A DNA stretch of 64,000 nt. Origin: Candidatus Accumulibacter proximus. GTDB taxonomy: Bacteria; Pseudomonadota; Gammaproteobacteria; Burkholderiales; Rhodocyclaceae. The position numbers and the translations under genes were made by a program. The notes under the pieces were generated by a model. That model did not search any database. It saw nothing but the letters and a program-made list of their open reading frames with translations, and was not told the origin of the DNA. Positions 18,844 to 27,298 of this stretch are shown piece after piece; position 1 is the first letter of the stretch, and each line of letters starts with the position of its first letter. The stretch is from contig JADJMH010000038.1 of assembly GCA_016709675.1 (NCBI GenBank), positions 1 to 64,000 of the forward strand. The letters are read 5' to 3'.

Positions 18844-19745
18844 CAGGCAGACAGCTCGTGCAGCTTGTTCCGGGCGAATTCGACGAAGGTCAGCACGACC
18901 TTGGAGCGGAAACGCTCCTTTGGATAGATCAGCGACAAGGTGCGCTTCAGGCGCGGGCGCAGCGGAATGGCGACCAGAGTCCCCAGTTGCCGCTCCTTCT
19001 CGAAACTGGCTCGTGACACGATCGAGCAACCAAGACCGGTCGCAACAACGCCCTTGAGGGCTTCCGGGCTCGACAGCTCCATCAGCGTTCTGAGCCTTTC
19101 AGGGTCGACGCCGCAGGCGCGAAAATAGTCGTCGGTTACTTCGCGGGTGCCCGAACCTTGCTCGCGAGCGATGAAGTCGTGCGCCAGCATGCTCCGCGCA
19201 TCGACCTCGCTGTGCCTGGCAAGCGGATGAGTCGGGGTGCACACGACCTGCAGTTCATCATCGCCACAGATCTCGGACTGCAGGCTCGGATGATTCGTCT
19301 GTGATTCGATCAGACCGATATCGAGCGTGTGCGCGGCGACGGCATTGCTGATCGTTTCCGAGTTGGCCACGGTCAGCCGCGCCCGGACCTGTGGATAACG
19401 CACGTTGAACTCACCGAGAATGGGCGGCAGCATGAACTCTGCAATTGTCGTGCTCGCCCCGACGAGCAGGCTGCCGCTCATCTGCCCCGTCATTTCGGCA
19501 ACGCGGATATCGAGTTCGCTCGACAGTCCAAGAATCCGCTCGGCATAGTCGAGAACCAGATCGCCGGCCGGCGTGAGCGAGATTCGCCCTCCGCCGCGCT
19601 CAAAAAGGCGCGTATTGAAGCGTTCTTCGAGTTGTTTGATCTGAAAAGTCACGGCCGGCTGGGTCATGTGCAGCGCCTCGCCAGCCTTGGTAAAGGACAG
19701 GTGCCTTGCCACGGCGTGAAATACCTGTAATCGACGGTCAGCCAC
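18843..19745 (-). CDS. LysR-family transcription regulator (CysL/CbbR-like)
   Basis: This 300-aa LysR protein has the winged-helix DNA-binding region LQVFHAVARHLSFTKAGEAL followed by TQPAVTFQIKQLE, then a two-lobed effector domain (GSLLVGASTTIAEFMLPPIL). The start is GTG at 19743-19745, preceded by a purine-rich AAAGGGGGG; the longer ATG frame adds 45 unlikely residues. It lies divergent from lplT and overlaps alr at its end, so it may control either. The effector is unknown. Confidence 0.85.
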   Translation of the reverse strand: MADRRLQVFHAVARHLSFTKAGEALHMTQPAVTFQIKQLEERFNTRLFERGGGRISLTPAGDLVLDYAERILGLSSELDIRVAEMTGQMSGSLLVGASTTIAEFMLPPILGEFNVRYPQVRARLTVANSETISNAVAAHTLDIGLIESQTNHPSLQSEICGDDELQVVCTPTHPLARHSEVDARSMLAHDFIAREQGSGTREVTDDYFRACGVDPERLRTLMELSSPEALKGVVATGLGCSIVSRASFEKERQLGTLVAIPLRPRLKRTLSLIYPKERFRSKVVLTFVEFARNKLHELSA

Positions 19746-19904
19746 AAGCCCCCCTTTTTGCTTTTTGAACCTAGATTCAAACACAAAACTACGCCGCCGG
19801 CCAGTGACGAGCCCGCTCAACGAGCCATCGGTGGCAGCTAACAAGTTGGCTCCTTTCATGGTATAAGGCCAACATACCAAGAACAGCCGTATTCAGAATA
19901 CCTT

Positions 19905-21168
19905 ATGCCCTTCGGCTTCTACATCATCATGGCGGCGCAGTTCTTTTCCGCGCTGGCCGACAATGCCCTCCTCATCGTCGCCATCTCGGTGCTGCGTGAA
20001 ATGCATGCGCCGAGCGAGTACGAACCGCTACTGAAAACCTTCTTCACGGTTTCCTATGTCGTCCTCGCTGCTTTCGTCGGCGCCTTTGCCGATTCGATGC
20101 CGAAGTGGCGGGTGATGTTCATCAGCAATGGCATCAAGATCGTCGGCTGCACGATGATGTTCTGGCACGTGCACCCCTTGCTGGCCTATGCCGTCGTCGG
20201 GCTCGGAGCCGCCGCCTACTCGCCGGCCAAGTATGGCATCCTGACCGAATACCTGCCGCACGGTCTGCTGGTAGTCGCCAACGGCTGGATAGAGGGACTG
20301 ACGGTCGGCGCGATCATTCTTGGTGTCGTCGTCGGTGGCATGTTGATCCAACCGGAGACTGCCCGCAGCTTGCTCGCCTTCGATTTTCCGCTGATTGAGA
20401 CGGGAGTCGACACGGCCGGCGAAATGGCGCTCTGTTTTGTCGCGGCCTTCTACCTGCTCGCGGCGTTGTTCAACCTTTATGTTCCCGACACCGGCGTCGA
20501 TCACCGCGTGCTGCACAAGAACCCCTGGTATCTGCTGCGCGAGTTCCATCATTGCCTGATGCTCCTCTGGCGTGACCGGCTGGGCCAGGTGTCGCTGGCC
20601 GTGACCACCCTGTTCTGGGGCGCCGGCGCCACCCTCCAGTTCATCGTCATCAAGTGGGCCGAAACGGCGCTGCAACTGGACCTCTCGAAGTCAAGCATGC
20701 TGCAGGGTGTGGTCGCGGTCGGCGTTGCCCTGGGCGCTATCGGCGCGGCGCGAATGATCACCCTGCGCAAGTCGGTGCGTGTCATCCCGCTCGGCATCGC
20801 CATGGGGAGTCATCGTGCTGGTGATGAACTTCGTCGAGCACATCTGGCTGGCGGTTCCCCTGCTGGTGCTGATCGGTGCGCTCTCAGGTTTCTTCGTCGT
20901 ACCCATGAACGCGCTCCTGCAGCATCGCGGTCATATCCTGATGGGCGCCGGCCACTCGATAGCCGTGCAGAACTTCAACGAAAACCTGTCGATTCTGGCA
21001 ATGACCGGCCTGTACTTCCTGATGATCCGGTCTGATGTGTCGATCTACCTGGTGATCACCCTGTTCGGGATGTTTGTCAGCGGCGCGATGTGGCTCGTCA
21101 AGGGTCGTCATGAGGCCAACCAGGAGATCCGGGATGATGTGAGCCAACTCGACGACAGCACGCACTGA
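19905..21168 (+). pseudogene. lplT: Lysophospholipid transporter LplT, interrupted by one frameshift
   Basis: The first frame (19905 to about 20807) encodes an MFS transporter with the LplT start FYIIMAAQFFSALADNALL and about eight membrane helices. At the G4 run 20804-20807 the reading frame changes. The remaining helices continue in the next frame (VIVLVMNFVEHIWLAVPLLV onward) to the stop at 21168. Removing one G would restore a protein of about 420 residues. LplT flips lysophospholipids across the inner membrane for re-acylation. A homopolymer error in the sequence is as likely as a true mutation, since both halves are well conserved. Confidence 0.85.
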
Positions 21169-21208
21169 GCGCCGCAGAGAATCCGGCTGCATTGTAGCAA
21201 AGAATGCT

Positions 21209-21214
21209 TATAAT
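21209..21214 (+). promoter_or_regulatory. -10 element of the AsnC/Lrp-type gene
   Basis: A perfect TATAAT lies 32 bases upstream of the regulator's ATG in an AT-rich stretch. No good -35 box at 17 bases is seen, which would suit an activated or autoregulated promoter. Confidence 0.5.
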
Positions 21215-21222
21215 CTGCACAC

Positions 21223-21234
21223 TTCATGCATGAA
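21223..21234. promoter_or_regulatory. 12-bp perfect palindrome, possible autoregulatory operator
   Basis: TTCATGCATGAA lies between the TATAAT box and the start codon of the AsnC/Lrp gene, near the expected transcription start. Lrp/AsnC proteins often bind short dyads of this kind at their own promoters. Confidence 0.4.
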
Positions 21235-21245
21235 TCAGGCGAATC

Positions 21246-21767
21246 ATGTCAAAAATCACCATCGACCGTTACGATCTGGCGCTTCTCGACGCACTGCAGC
21301 GCAAGGGCAATGCGACCAACGCGACGCTCGGCGAACAGATCCGCCTTTCTGCGTCGCAAATCAGCCGCCGCATCCAGCGGCTGGAAGAGGACGGGGTCAT
21401 TACCGGTTACGTCGCCCTGCTCGCCCCCTCAGCGCTTGGCCTGGGAGTCACCGCTTTTGCCCAGGTGATTCTGGAGCGGCACGGAAACACCGCCAACGAA
21501 ACCTTCGAAGCTGCTGTCGCAGCGATGCCGGAAGTAATGGACTGCCTCTCGGTGAGCGGCGACTGCGACTACATGCTGCGCATCGTCGTTCCCGATCTGG
21601 CCACGTTTTCCGAACTGATGCTCAAGCAGTTGCTGCACCTCCCCGGCGTTGCCCGCATCAAGACCAGCATTGCCCTGCAGACGGTGAAACAGACGCATGC
21701 GCTGCCGCTTGATCACCTGACGCAGCCAAGCAAGTCGAGCAAGCGCGTACGCTATGCCGAAAGCTAG
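21246..21767 (+). CDS. AsnC/Lrp-family transcription regulator
   Basis: This 173-aa protein has the N-terminal helix-turn-helix (DLALLDALQRKGNATNATLG, then SASQISRRIQRLEEDGVI) and a C-terminal RAM effector-binding domain ending HLPGVARIKTSIALQTVKQT. It begins at ATG 21246. Family members sense amino acids and act as dimers to octamers. The target is unknown; autoregulation is suggested by the palindrome upstream. Its stop overlaps that of the convergent TPM gene. Confidence 0.88.
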   Translation: MSKITIDRYDLALLDALQRKGNATNATLGEQIRLSASQISRRIQRLEEDGVITGYVALLAPSALGLGVTAFAQVILERHGNTANETFEAAVAAMPEVMDCLSVSGDCDYMLRIVVPDLATFSELMLKQLLHLPGVARIKTSIALQTVKQTHALPLDHLTQPSKSSKRVRYAES

Positions 21768-22261
21768 AGGACCAGCGGCGCATTCGGCAACTCGTCCGGG
21801 TTTTCATCAACCGCCGCGAAGTGTTCGCGCAAGGCTAGTGTAATCGTGCTCAACGCCGATAGCGTACCGCCTTCAAAATCCCCAGCGCGAAAAGCAGTCT
21901 CTAGCCGGCGGCAGACGCCGTCCCAGAAGGCCTGACCAAGCCTGGCGTTGATTCCACGATCAGCAACGATCTCGACGCGCCGGTCGATCAACTGCAGGTA
22001 AACAAGCACGCCGCTGTTGTGCTCGGTGTCCCAGACCCGCAACTGCGAAAACAGCTCGATTGCCCGCGCGCGCGTCGAGCGACCCTGCAACAGATCAGGC
22101 AACGGCAGATTGGCCTCGACCACTACCCGCAGCTCGCCGCCATGCGCCGACTCCGAGGCCGCGATGGCCTCCTCGACCCGACGCAGGAGCTGTTGCGGAA
22201 ACGCCCGCAGCATCCACCAGTGTGGCAGAAGCAGATGGCGGAACAGTCTCTTCAATTGCAT
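21764..22261 (-). CDS. TPM-domain protein (small, YgcG-related)
   Basis: This 165-aa protein has a TPM-type (TLP18.3/Psb32/MOLO-1) domain: VEEAIAASESAHGGELRVVV, then TEHNSGVLVYLQLIDRRVEI and VADRGINARLG. The short N-terminus is basic with Trp residues and has no clear signal peptide. Its ATG at 22259-22261 overlaps the TGA of the upstream TPM gene (TGATG), so the two are translationally coupled. The LemA-TPM-TPM cluster is common in proteobacteria; its function is unclear but membrane-associated. Confidence 0.85.
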   Translation of the reverse strand: MQLKRLFRHLLLPHWWMLRAFPQQLLRRVEEAIAASESAHGGELRVVVEANLPLPDLLQGRSTRARAIELFSQLRVWDTEHNSGVLVYLQLIDRRVEIVADRGINARLGQAFWDGVCRRLETAFRAGDFEGGTLSALSTITLALREHFAAVDENPDELPNAPLVL

Positions 22262-23142
22262 CACCAGTCTCCCGAAGCGCCGCCGCCGCCAAAGCTGCCA
22301 CCGCCACCCGAAAAGCCACCGGAGCCGCCACGACGGCCCCCACCCCCACCCCACGAAACGCCGCCCGAGGACCAGCCAGCGCCGCCCACCATACCGAGAA
22401 ACAGGGAAATGACGCCGGCCACCAGACCAAGGATCACCGCGACCAGCAGCGACGAGATCAACAACGATGCGATCACCCCGGCAGCAACACCGATCATGCC
22501 GGCCGCCAGGAAACGCCCAAAAATGGCCCGCAACACGCCGCCAACGACAAAGACCAGGACGAAACCGGCAAACAGCAGTGTTTCGAAACCGTCGTCGACG
22601 TCGGCACGCCTGCTCGCTCCGGCGCTTGGCGCCGGCAGCGCTTCGCCGGAAATCACCTTGATCATCGCGTCGACGCCGGCGTCAATGCCGCCGGCGAAAT
22701 CTCCCTGCTTGAAACGCGGGCCGATGGTCTCGCTGATGATCCGCTTCGCGGTCGCATCGTTGAGCGCTCCCTCGAGGCCGTAGCCCACCTCGATGCGCAT
22801 TTTCCTGTCCGCAAGGGCCACCAGCAGAAGCGCGCCATCGTCGACGCCCTGGCGTCCCAGCCGCCAGGACTCGGCGACGCGCAGTGCGTATTGTTCGATG
22901 GTTTCGGGTCTGACCGTCGGCACGATCAGAACGACAATCTGCGAGCCTTTCGCGCTCTCCAAGGCAGCCAGCTTGGCCTCCAGCGAGCCCCGCTGCTCCG
23001 CGGCAAGGGTGCCGGTCAGGTCGGTCACGCGCGCCCTCAGGGGTGGAATCGCCTGCGCCTCGTCGGCGCGGGCGAAGCCAGCCACGACGAGCAGCAACAG
23101 GCTCAGCAGCCAGGCTGCCAGGCGCGCTGTATGACCAGACAT
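22261..23142 (-). CDS. TPM-domain membrane protein (YgcG-like)
   Basis: This 293-aa protein has a signal peptide (LAAWLLSLLLLVVAGFARA, residues 9-27), then a periplasmic TPM domain (VTDLTGTLAAEQRGSLEAKL, SQIVVLIVPT, RKMRIEVGYGLEG), two or more membrane helices around 190-260, and a Gly/Ser-rich tail ending SFGGGGASGDW. This matches the YgcG family. It lies three bases after lemA and overlaps the small TPM gene, forming a three-gene operon. Confidence 0.88.
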   Translation of the reverse strand: MSGHTARLAAWLLSLLLLVVAGFARADEAQAIPPLRARVTDLTGTLAAEQRGSLEAKLAALESAKGSQIVVLIVPTVRPETIEQYALRVAESWRLGRQGVDDGALLLVALADRKMRIEVGYGLEGALNDATAKRIISETIGPRFKQGDFAGGIDAGVDAMIKVISGEALPAPSAGASRRADVDDGFETLLFAGFVLVFVVGGVLRAIFGRFLAAGMIGVAAGVIASLLISSLLVAVILGLVAGVISLFLGMVGGAGWSSGGVSWGGGGGRRGGSGGFSGGGGSFGGGGASGDW

Positions 23143-23145
23143 CGA

Positions 23146-23757
23146 CTAGTAACCGGGTGCTGGGGCCGGCTTTCCGAAGTCAACCCTGGGCGCCGTCGAG
23201 ATCGCTTTCTCGTTCTCGACACTGAAGTTTGGCTTGACCGTGTAGCCGAAGATCATCGCCGTCAGATTGTTCGGGAAAGTGCGTACCGAGACGTTATAGC
23301 TTTCGACCGACTTGATATAGCGGTTGCGTGCCACGGTGATCCGGTTCTCTGTCCCTTCAAGCTGTGCCTGCAAGTCCCGGAAAGCGGCATCGGCCTTCAA
23401 CTGCGGGTAGTTCTCGGCAACCACGAGCAGTCGCGACAGCGCACTCGAAAGCCCAGCCTGCGCCTGCTGGAACCTGGCGAAAGCCGCCGGATCATTGACC
23501 AGTTCCGGCGTCGCCTGGATCGCACCGACCTGCGCCCGCGCCTGCGTCACCTGGGTCAGCACTTCCTTTTCGTGACTGGCGTAGCCCTGCACTGTGGCGA
23601 CCAGATTGGGAACCAGGTCGGCGCGCCGCTGGTACTGGTTGAGCACCTCGGACCAGGCCGACTTGATCGCTTCGTCGCCGGTCTGGAAGGTGTTGTAGCC
23701 GCAACCGGAGAGCAGGCCCGCAAGCAGCACCAGAATGGACACGATTCGCAAACGCAT
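23146..23757 (-). CDS. lemA: LemA-family lipoprotein
   Basis: This 203-aa protein has a lipoprotein signal with the lipobox LLSGC (Cys19), then the LemA helical domain with WSEVLNQYQRRADLVPNLVA, ending in the family motif YIKSVESYNVSVRTFPNN. The ATG at 23755-23757 is preferred because GAAGGAA sits seven bases upstream; an in-frame GTG five codons earlier is the alternative. LemA proteins are envelope proteins of unclear role and typically sit next to TPM genes, as here. Confidence 0.88.
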   Translation of the reverse strand: MRLRIVSILVLLAGLLSGCGYNTFQTGDEAIKSAWSEVLNQYQRRADLVPNLVATVQGYASHEKEVLTQVTQARAQVGAIQATPELVNDPAAFARFQQAQAGLSSALSRLLVVAENYPQLKADAAFRDLQAQLEGTENRITVARNRYIKSVESYNVSVRTFPNNLTAMIFGYTVKPNFSVENEKAISTAPRVDFGKPAPAPGY

Positions 23758-23844
23758 GACATTTTCCTTCACGGGGATGAACAGAGCATGATTCAGATGG
23801 AGGCTTTCGACGATTTCTCAATGGTGCGCGAGGTACGCAGCCGC

Positions 23845-24702
23845 TCAAGTGGGCCGGGTGCCGGACGGCGGGGCCGATTCTGCAGCCGAGGCCTTGGCGG
23901 TACGCATCAGGGCTCGGGCGCGGCACAGGTCCTCCCAGGCCTTTGCCTTGTCCGGCAGCGTGCGCAACAGGTAGGCCGGATGATAGGTCACGACGACCGG
24001 AATACCGCGGGCGCTGCCCGCGCGCGCGGGATAGGCGAAGGACTGGCCGCGCAGGCTGGCCAGCGAGCCAAGGTCGCCGAGCAGCGCGTGCGCTGCCGCC
24101 CTACCCAACAGAACAATCAGCCGCGGCTGAATCAGCGCAATCTGCCGTTTCAGATAGGGCGCGCAGGTCGCGATCTCGGCCGGATCAGGCGTCCGATTGC
24201 CGGGCGGACGGCACTTGACGGCATTGGCGATGTAAACATCGTCGCCGCGCTGCAGGTCAATGGCCGCCAGCATCGCATCGAGCAGCTTGCCAGCCGGGCC
24301 GACGAAAGGCTCACCGCGGGCATCTTCCTCGGCGCCAGGTCCTTCGCCGATGAACAGCCAGTCAGCAGTTACGTCGCCGACACCGAGTACCGCCTGCCGC
24401 CTTTCCTGGCAAAGCGCACACGCACGGCAGGAGGCAACGCTTTCGCGCAACTGCGCCCAACCCATCGCAGCGATCTCTTCCGCCCGGCCATCGGCAGTGG
24501 GAACCAGCGGTTGGGCGGGGGCGACGGCGGCTTTCTCTGCTACCCCCCGGAGGGCGAGCGCTGCCTCTGGGCTGGCTGTCACGGCCGGCGTCGCACCAAC
24601 CGCCACCGTCGACTCTCGCAGTTGCCACTGCGGTGACAGGCCGATCTCGCGCAGCAGTTGGACGCGCGTCAGTCGGGTACCGGGCCGGTTGCTGGCGATC
24701 AT
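23845..24702 (-). CDS. Uracil-DNA glycosylase, family 4 (iron-sulfur)
   Basis: This 285-aa protein has a variable Ala/Pro-rich N-terminal 90 residues, then the 4Fe-4S cysteines (CRACALC and CRPPGNRTPDPAEIATC), the family motif GEGPGAEEDARGEPFVGPAG and the late TYHPAYLLR. Family 4 enzymes remove uracil from DNA. The ATG at 24700-24702 overlaps the stop of rimI (ATGA), indicating coupling in a tsaB-rimI-udg operon, a common betaproteobacterial order. Confidence 0.9.
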   Translation of the reverse strand: MIASNRPGTRLTRVQLLREIGLSPQWQLRESTVAVGATPAVTASPEAALALRGVAEKAAVAPAQPLVPTADGRAEEIAAMGWAQLRESVASCRACALCQERRQAVLGVGDVTADWLFIGEGPGAEEDARGEPFVGPAGKLLDAMLAAIDLQRGDDVYIANAVKCRPPGNRTPDPAEIATCAPYLKRQIALIQPRLIVLLGRAAAHALLGDLGSLASLRGQSFAYPARAGSARGIPVVVTYHPAYLLRTLPDKAKAWEDLCRARALMRTAKASAAESAPPSGTRPT

Positions 24703-25175
24703 GCCGATACCTTCGCCAGGACATGTCTCATCACCAGCGCATCTTCCGGTCCCTTTTCTGCCGGGTAGTAGCCGCACCGGACGCCGATCTGCTGGAAGCC
24801 GAAGTGCCGATAAAGGGCCAGGGCTGTGGTGTTCGAGGGTCGCACTTCGAGCAACAAGCTCGTCGCTCCGGCCTGCTGTGCCACCCTCATGGCGTGGCAC
24901 AGCAGGCGTGTCCCGAAGCCCGCGCCCTGCCGCTGCTCGGCGATGCTGAGGTTGAGCAGGTGCCCCTCGTCCATTGCCATCATCAGGACGAAATAGCCGA
25001 CCAGCTCATCGGCAAGGCGGCAGCCCCAGACCAGGTAGCCGGAAGCGAGTGAATCGACGAAGTTTCCGCGAGTCCACGGAAAGGGATAGACGCCGTTTTC
25101 GATAGTCAGGATCTGGTCAAGGTCACGGTGACCCAGCGGCACCATCCTGAGCCGCGACGCGAGCACCGCGCTCAC
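24699..25175 (-). CDS. rimI: Ribosomal protein S18-alanine N-acetyltransferase
   Basis: This 158-aa GNAT acetyltransferase has NLSIAEQRQGAGFGTRLLCH, whose RxxGxG/A loop binds acetyl-CoA, and the closing LYRHFGFQQIGVRCGYYP typical of RimI. It acetylates the N-terminal alanine of S18. It overlaps tsaB upstream and the glycosylase downstream by four bases each. Confidence 0.88.
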   Translation of the reverse strand: MSAVLASRLRMVPLGHRDLDQILTIENGVYPFPWTRGNFVDSLASGYLVWGCRLADELVGYFVLMMAMDEGHLLNLSIAEQRQGAGFGTRLLCHAMRVAQQAGATSLLLEVRPSNTTALALYRHFGFQQIGVRCGYYPAEKGPEDALVMRHVLAKVSA

Positions 25176-25849
25176 GCCCTCCCCCCGTTGGCAAGGCGCT
25201 CGCCCACCGTCAGTGCCACCTTGTTGCGCACGTATACCGGCACGGCCGCCGCCGCATCAACCGACTCGCCGCATGCCAGACGTGGCGCCGCGAGGCGGGC
25301 GACGGCGCCGGCGTCAGGTATCAGCTCGGGCTGCCACTGCTGTACACAGGTCGATAATCGCTGCCGCAGAACGGGATAGGCAATCAGCCCGTTACCGCAG
25401 GCCAGCCAGCCAGTCGAGTCGGGAACCGGCAACACCGTCGGCGAGCAAACGATTACGGGGGCAAGCGGTATGGCAGCGGAGAACCGGCCGTGATAGACCT
25501 CGCCCATACGCGCATCAAGCAAGACGATCACCTGTTCGCCACCGCTGGCCAAGGCCATCGCATCGAGCGTACCAACCGGGACAAGCGGCAGCTGGTGGGC
25601 GAACGCCAGACCTTGCGCGACACCGCAGGCAACGCGCAGGCCGGTAAACGAGCCGGGGCCGGCAGCGAAAGCCAGCCCGTCGAGATCGGCGAAGCGCAGG
25701 CCGGCCTCGCGCAGCGTGGCGCTGATCAGCGGCAGCAGCGTTTCCGAATGAGCAATGCCAGGCGGGCATCGGCGCGTGAGCAGATCGCCGTCGCGCCAGA
25801 TGGCAATCGAGCCAAGCTCCGTTGACGTGTCGATGGCGAGCAGATTCAT
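25172..25849 (-). CDS. tsaB: tRNA threonylcarbamoyladenosine protein TsaB
   Basis: This 225-aa ASKHA-fold protein has LLAIDTSTELGSIAIW at the N-terminus and FAAGPGSFTGLRVACGVAQG, the TsaB signature. TsaB bridges TsaD and TsaE in forming t6A37 on tRNAs that read ANN codons. First gene of the tsaB-rimI-udg operon and divergent from the glycogen cluster. Confidence 0.9.
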   Translation of the reverse strand: MNLLAIDTSTELGSIAIWRDGDLLTRRCPPGIAHSETLLPLISATLREAGLRFADLDGLAFAAGPGSFTGLRVACGVAQGLAFAHQLPLVPVGTLDAMALASGGEQVIVLLDARMGEVYHGRFSAAIPLAPVIVCSPTVLPVPDSTGWLACGNGLIAYPVLRQRLSTCVQQWQPELIPDAGAVARLAAPRLACGESVDAAAAVPVYVRNKVALTVGERLANGGRA

Positions 25850-26078
25850 GCCGGGTATTCTACCCGTCCTGATCGCCGACGTCGCCCGTCGATAGTGCGG
25901 CTTGCCAACTATTCAGGCACGGCCAACTGACAGCGGCGGGCGTTGTGCGTCGCAACAAAACTGCTCGCCACGCCTAATGCCGTGGTCGCCAAACGGCTTT
26001 CCCGATACAATGGCAAGGAATACAAACGACGCGCCGACCGCGCGTTCACCTCACAACCACAGCATAGAAAGTGCCGCG

Positions 26079-27287
26079 ATGAAAGTACTGCTACTGACGC
26101 GAGAATATCCTCCGTATGTCTACGGCGGAGCCGGTGTTCACGTCGAGTATCTGTCTGGCGAACTGGCCAAACTGATGCATGTCGAAGTCCGTTCCTTTGG
26201 CGATCAGGACACCGTAACAGACGGGGTGCGGGTCAAGGGCTTCCCGTTCGGCAAGGGCAGTTTCGCCCACGTCGACAAGAAGCTCAGTGGCGCGCTGGAC
26301 ACCTTCGAGACCAACCTCGAGACCCTGAGTGAGCAGGTGGACGCCGATCTGGTGCACGTGCACACCTGGTACGCGCACCTTGGTGGCATCCTCGCCAAAA
26401 CGCTCTACGGCATCCCGCTGGTGCACACGGTACATTCGCTCGAACCCCTGCGTCCGTGGAAGCGCGAGCAACTCGGCTGCGGTTACGACATGTCATCGTG
26501 GATCGAGCGCACCTCGCTCGGCATGGCCGACGCGGTGATTGCCGTTTCGCAGGGCACGAAGAACGACATTCTTGAGCATTTCGACATCGACCCGGCCAAG
26601 ATCACGGTGATCTACAACGGCATCAACGTCGACCAGTACCATCCAACGGAAGAGACGACTGCGCTCGAAAAATTCGGCGTTGACCCGCTCAAACCCATTG
26701 TCCTCTTTGTCGGCCGCATCACCCGTCAGAAAGGCATCGTCCACCTGGTCAACGCGGTCAAGTACATCAATCCCGACGCACAGGTCGTGCTCTGCGCCGG
26801 TGCTCCCGACACCAGGGAGGTCCTGGTCGAGATGGAAGCCGCAGTCAAGCATGTTCGACAGGAGGGCTGCCGGAACGTGATCTGGATCCAGGAGATGGTG
26901 ACCAAGGAAGAGGCGATCGAGCTCTATTCGCACGCCACGGTCTTCTGCTGCCCATCGATCTACGAACCCTTCGGGATCATCAACCTCGAGGCCATGGCCT
27001 GCCGCACGGCCGTCGTGGCAAGTGCGGTCGGTGGTATCAAGGAGGTCGTCATCGACGGCGTGACTGGCTATCTGGTACCGCTTGAGCAGTTGCACGTCGC
27101 CCCCTTCGAACCGGTCAACCCAGACGCCTTCTCGCGCGACCTGGCGACAGCCATCAACAAGGTTCTCGACAACCCCGAACTTGCCGAGGCAATGGCCGCC
27201 GCCGGCCAACAGCGCGCAAGAGACGTCTTCAGTTGGTCGAGCATCGCGCAGCAAACCAAGAGACTTTACGACTCGCTGGTGAAATGA
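26079..27287 (+). CDS. glgM: Glycogen synthase / maltose-1-phosphate synthase (GlgM-type GT4)
   Basis: This 402-aa glycosyltransferase of GT-B fold has the N-terminal loop REYPPYVYGGAGVHVEYLSG, the donor-binding strand LFVGRITRQKGIVHLV and the nucleotide-sugar motif SIYEPFGIINLEAMACRTAV with its two glutamates. It resembles the actinobacterial 'glycogen synthase, Corynebacterium family', which includes GlgM that joins ADP-glucose and glucose-1-phosphate to maltose-1-phosphate. Its next neighbour is glgE, which consumes maltose-1-phosphate, supporting that role, but a conventional glycogen synthase activity is possible. The ATG at 26079 fits the family start. Confidence 0.82.
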   Translation: MKVLLLTREYPPYVYGGAGVHVEYLSGELAKLMHVEVRSFGDQDTVTDGVRVKGFPFGKGSFAHVDKKLSGALDTFETNLETLSEQVDADLVHVHTWYAHLGGILAKTLYGIPLVHTVHSLEPLRPWKREQLGCGYDMSSWIERTSLGMADAVIAVSQGTKNDILEHFDIDPAKITVIYNGINVDQYHPTEETTALEKFGVDPLKPIVLFVGRITRQKGIVHLVNAVKYINPDAQVVLCAGAPDTREVLVEMEAAVKHVRQEGCRNVIWIQEMVTKEEAIELYSHATVFCCPSIYEPFGIINLEAMACRTAVVASAVGGIKEVVIDGVTGYLVPLEQLHVAPFEPVNPDAFSRDLATAINKVLDNPELAEAMAAAGQQRARDVFSWSSIAQQTKRLYDSLVK

Positions 27288-27298
27288 GGAAGAACATC

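Noticed and set aside
22060..24636. An 858-codon + strand open frame
   Set aside because: It runs antisense to the TPM, LemA and glycosylase genes, all of which have recognised families; it is a high-GC shadow.
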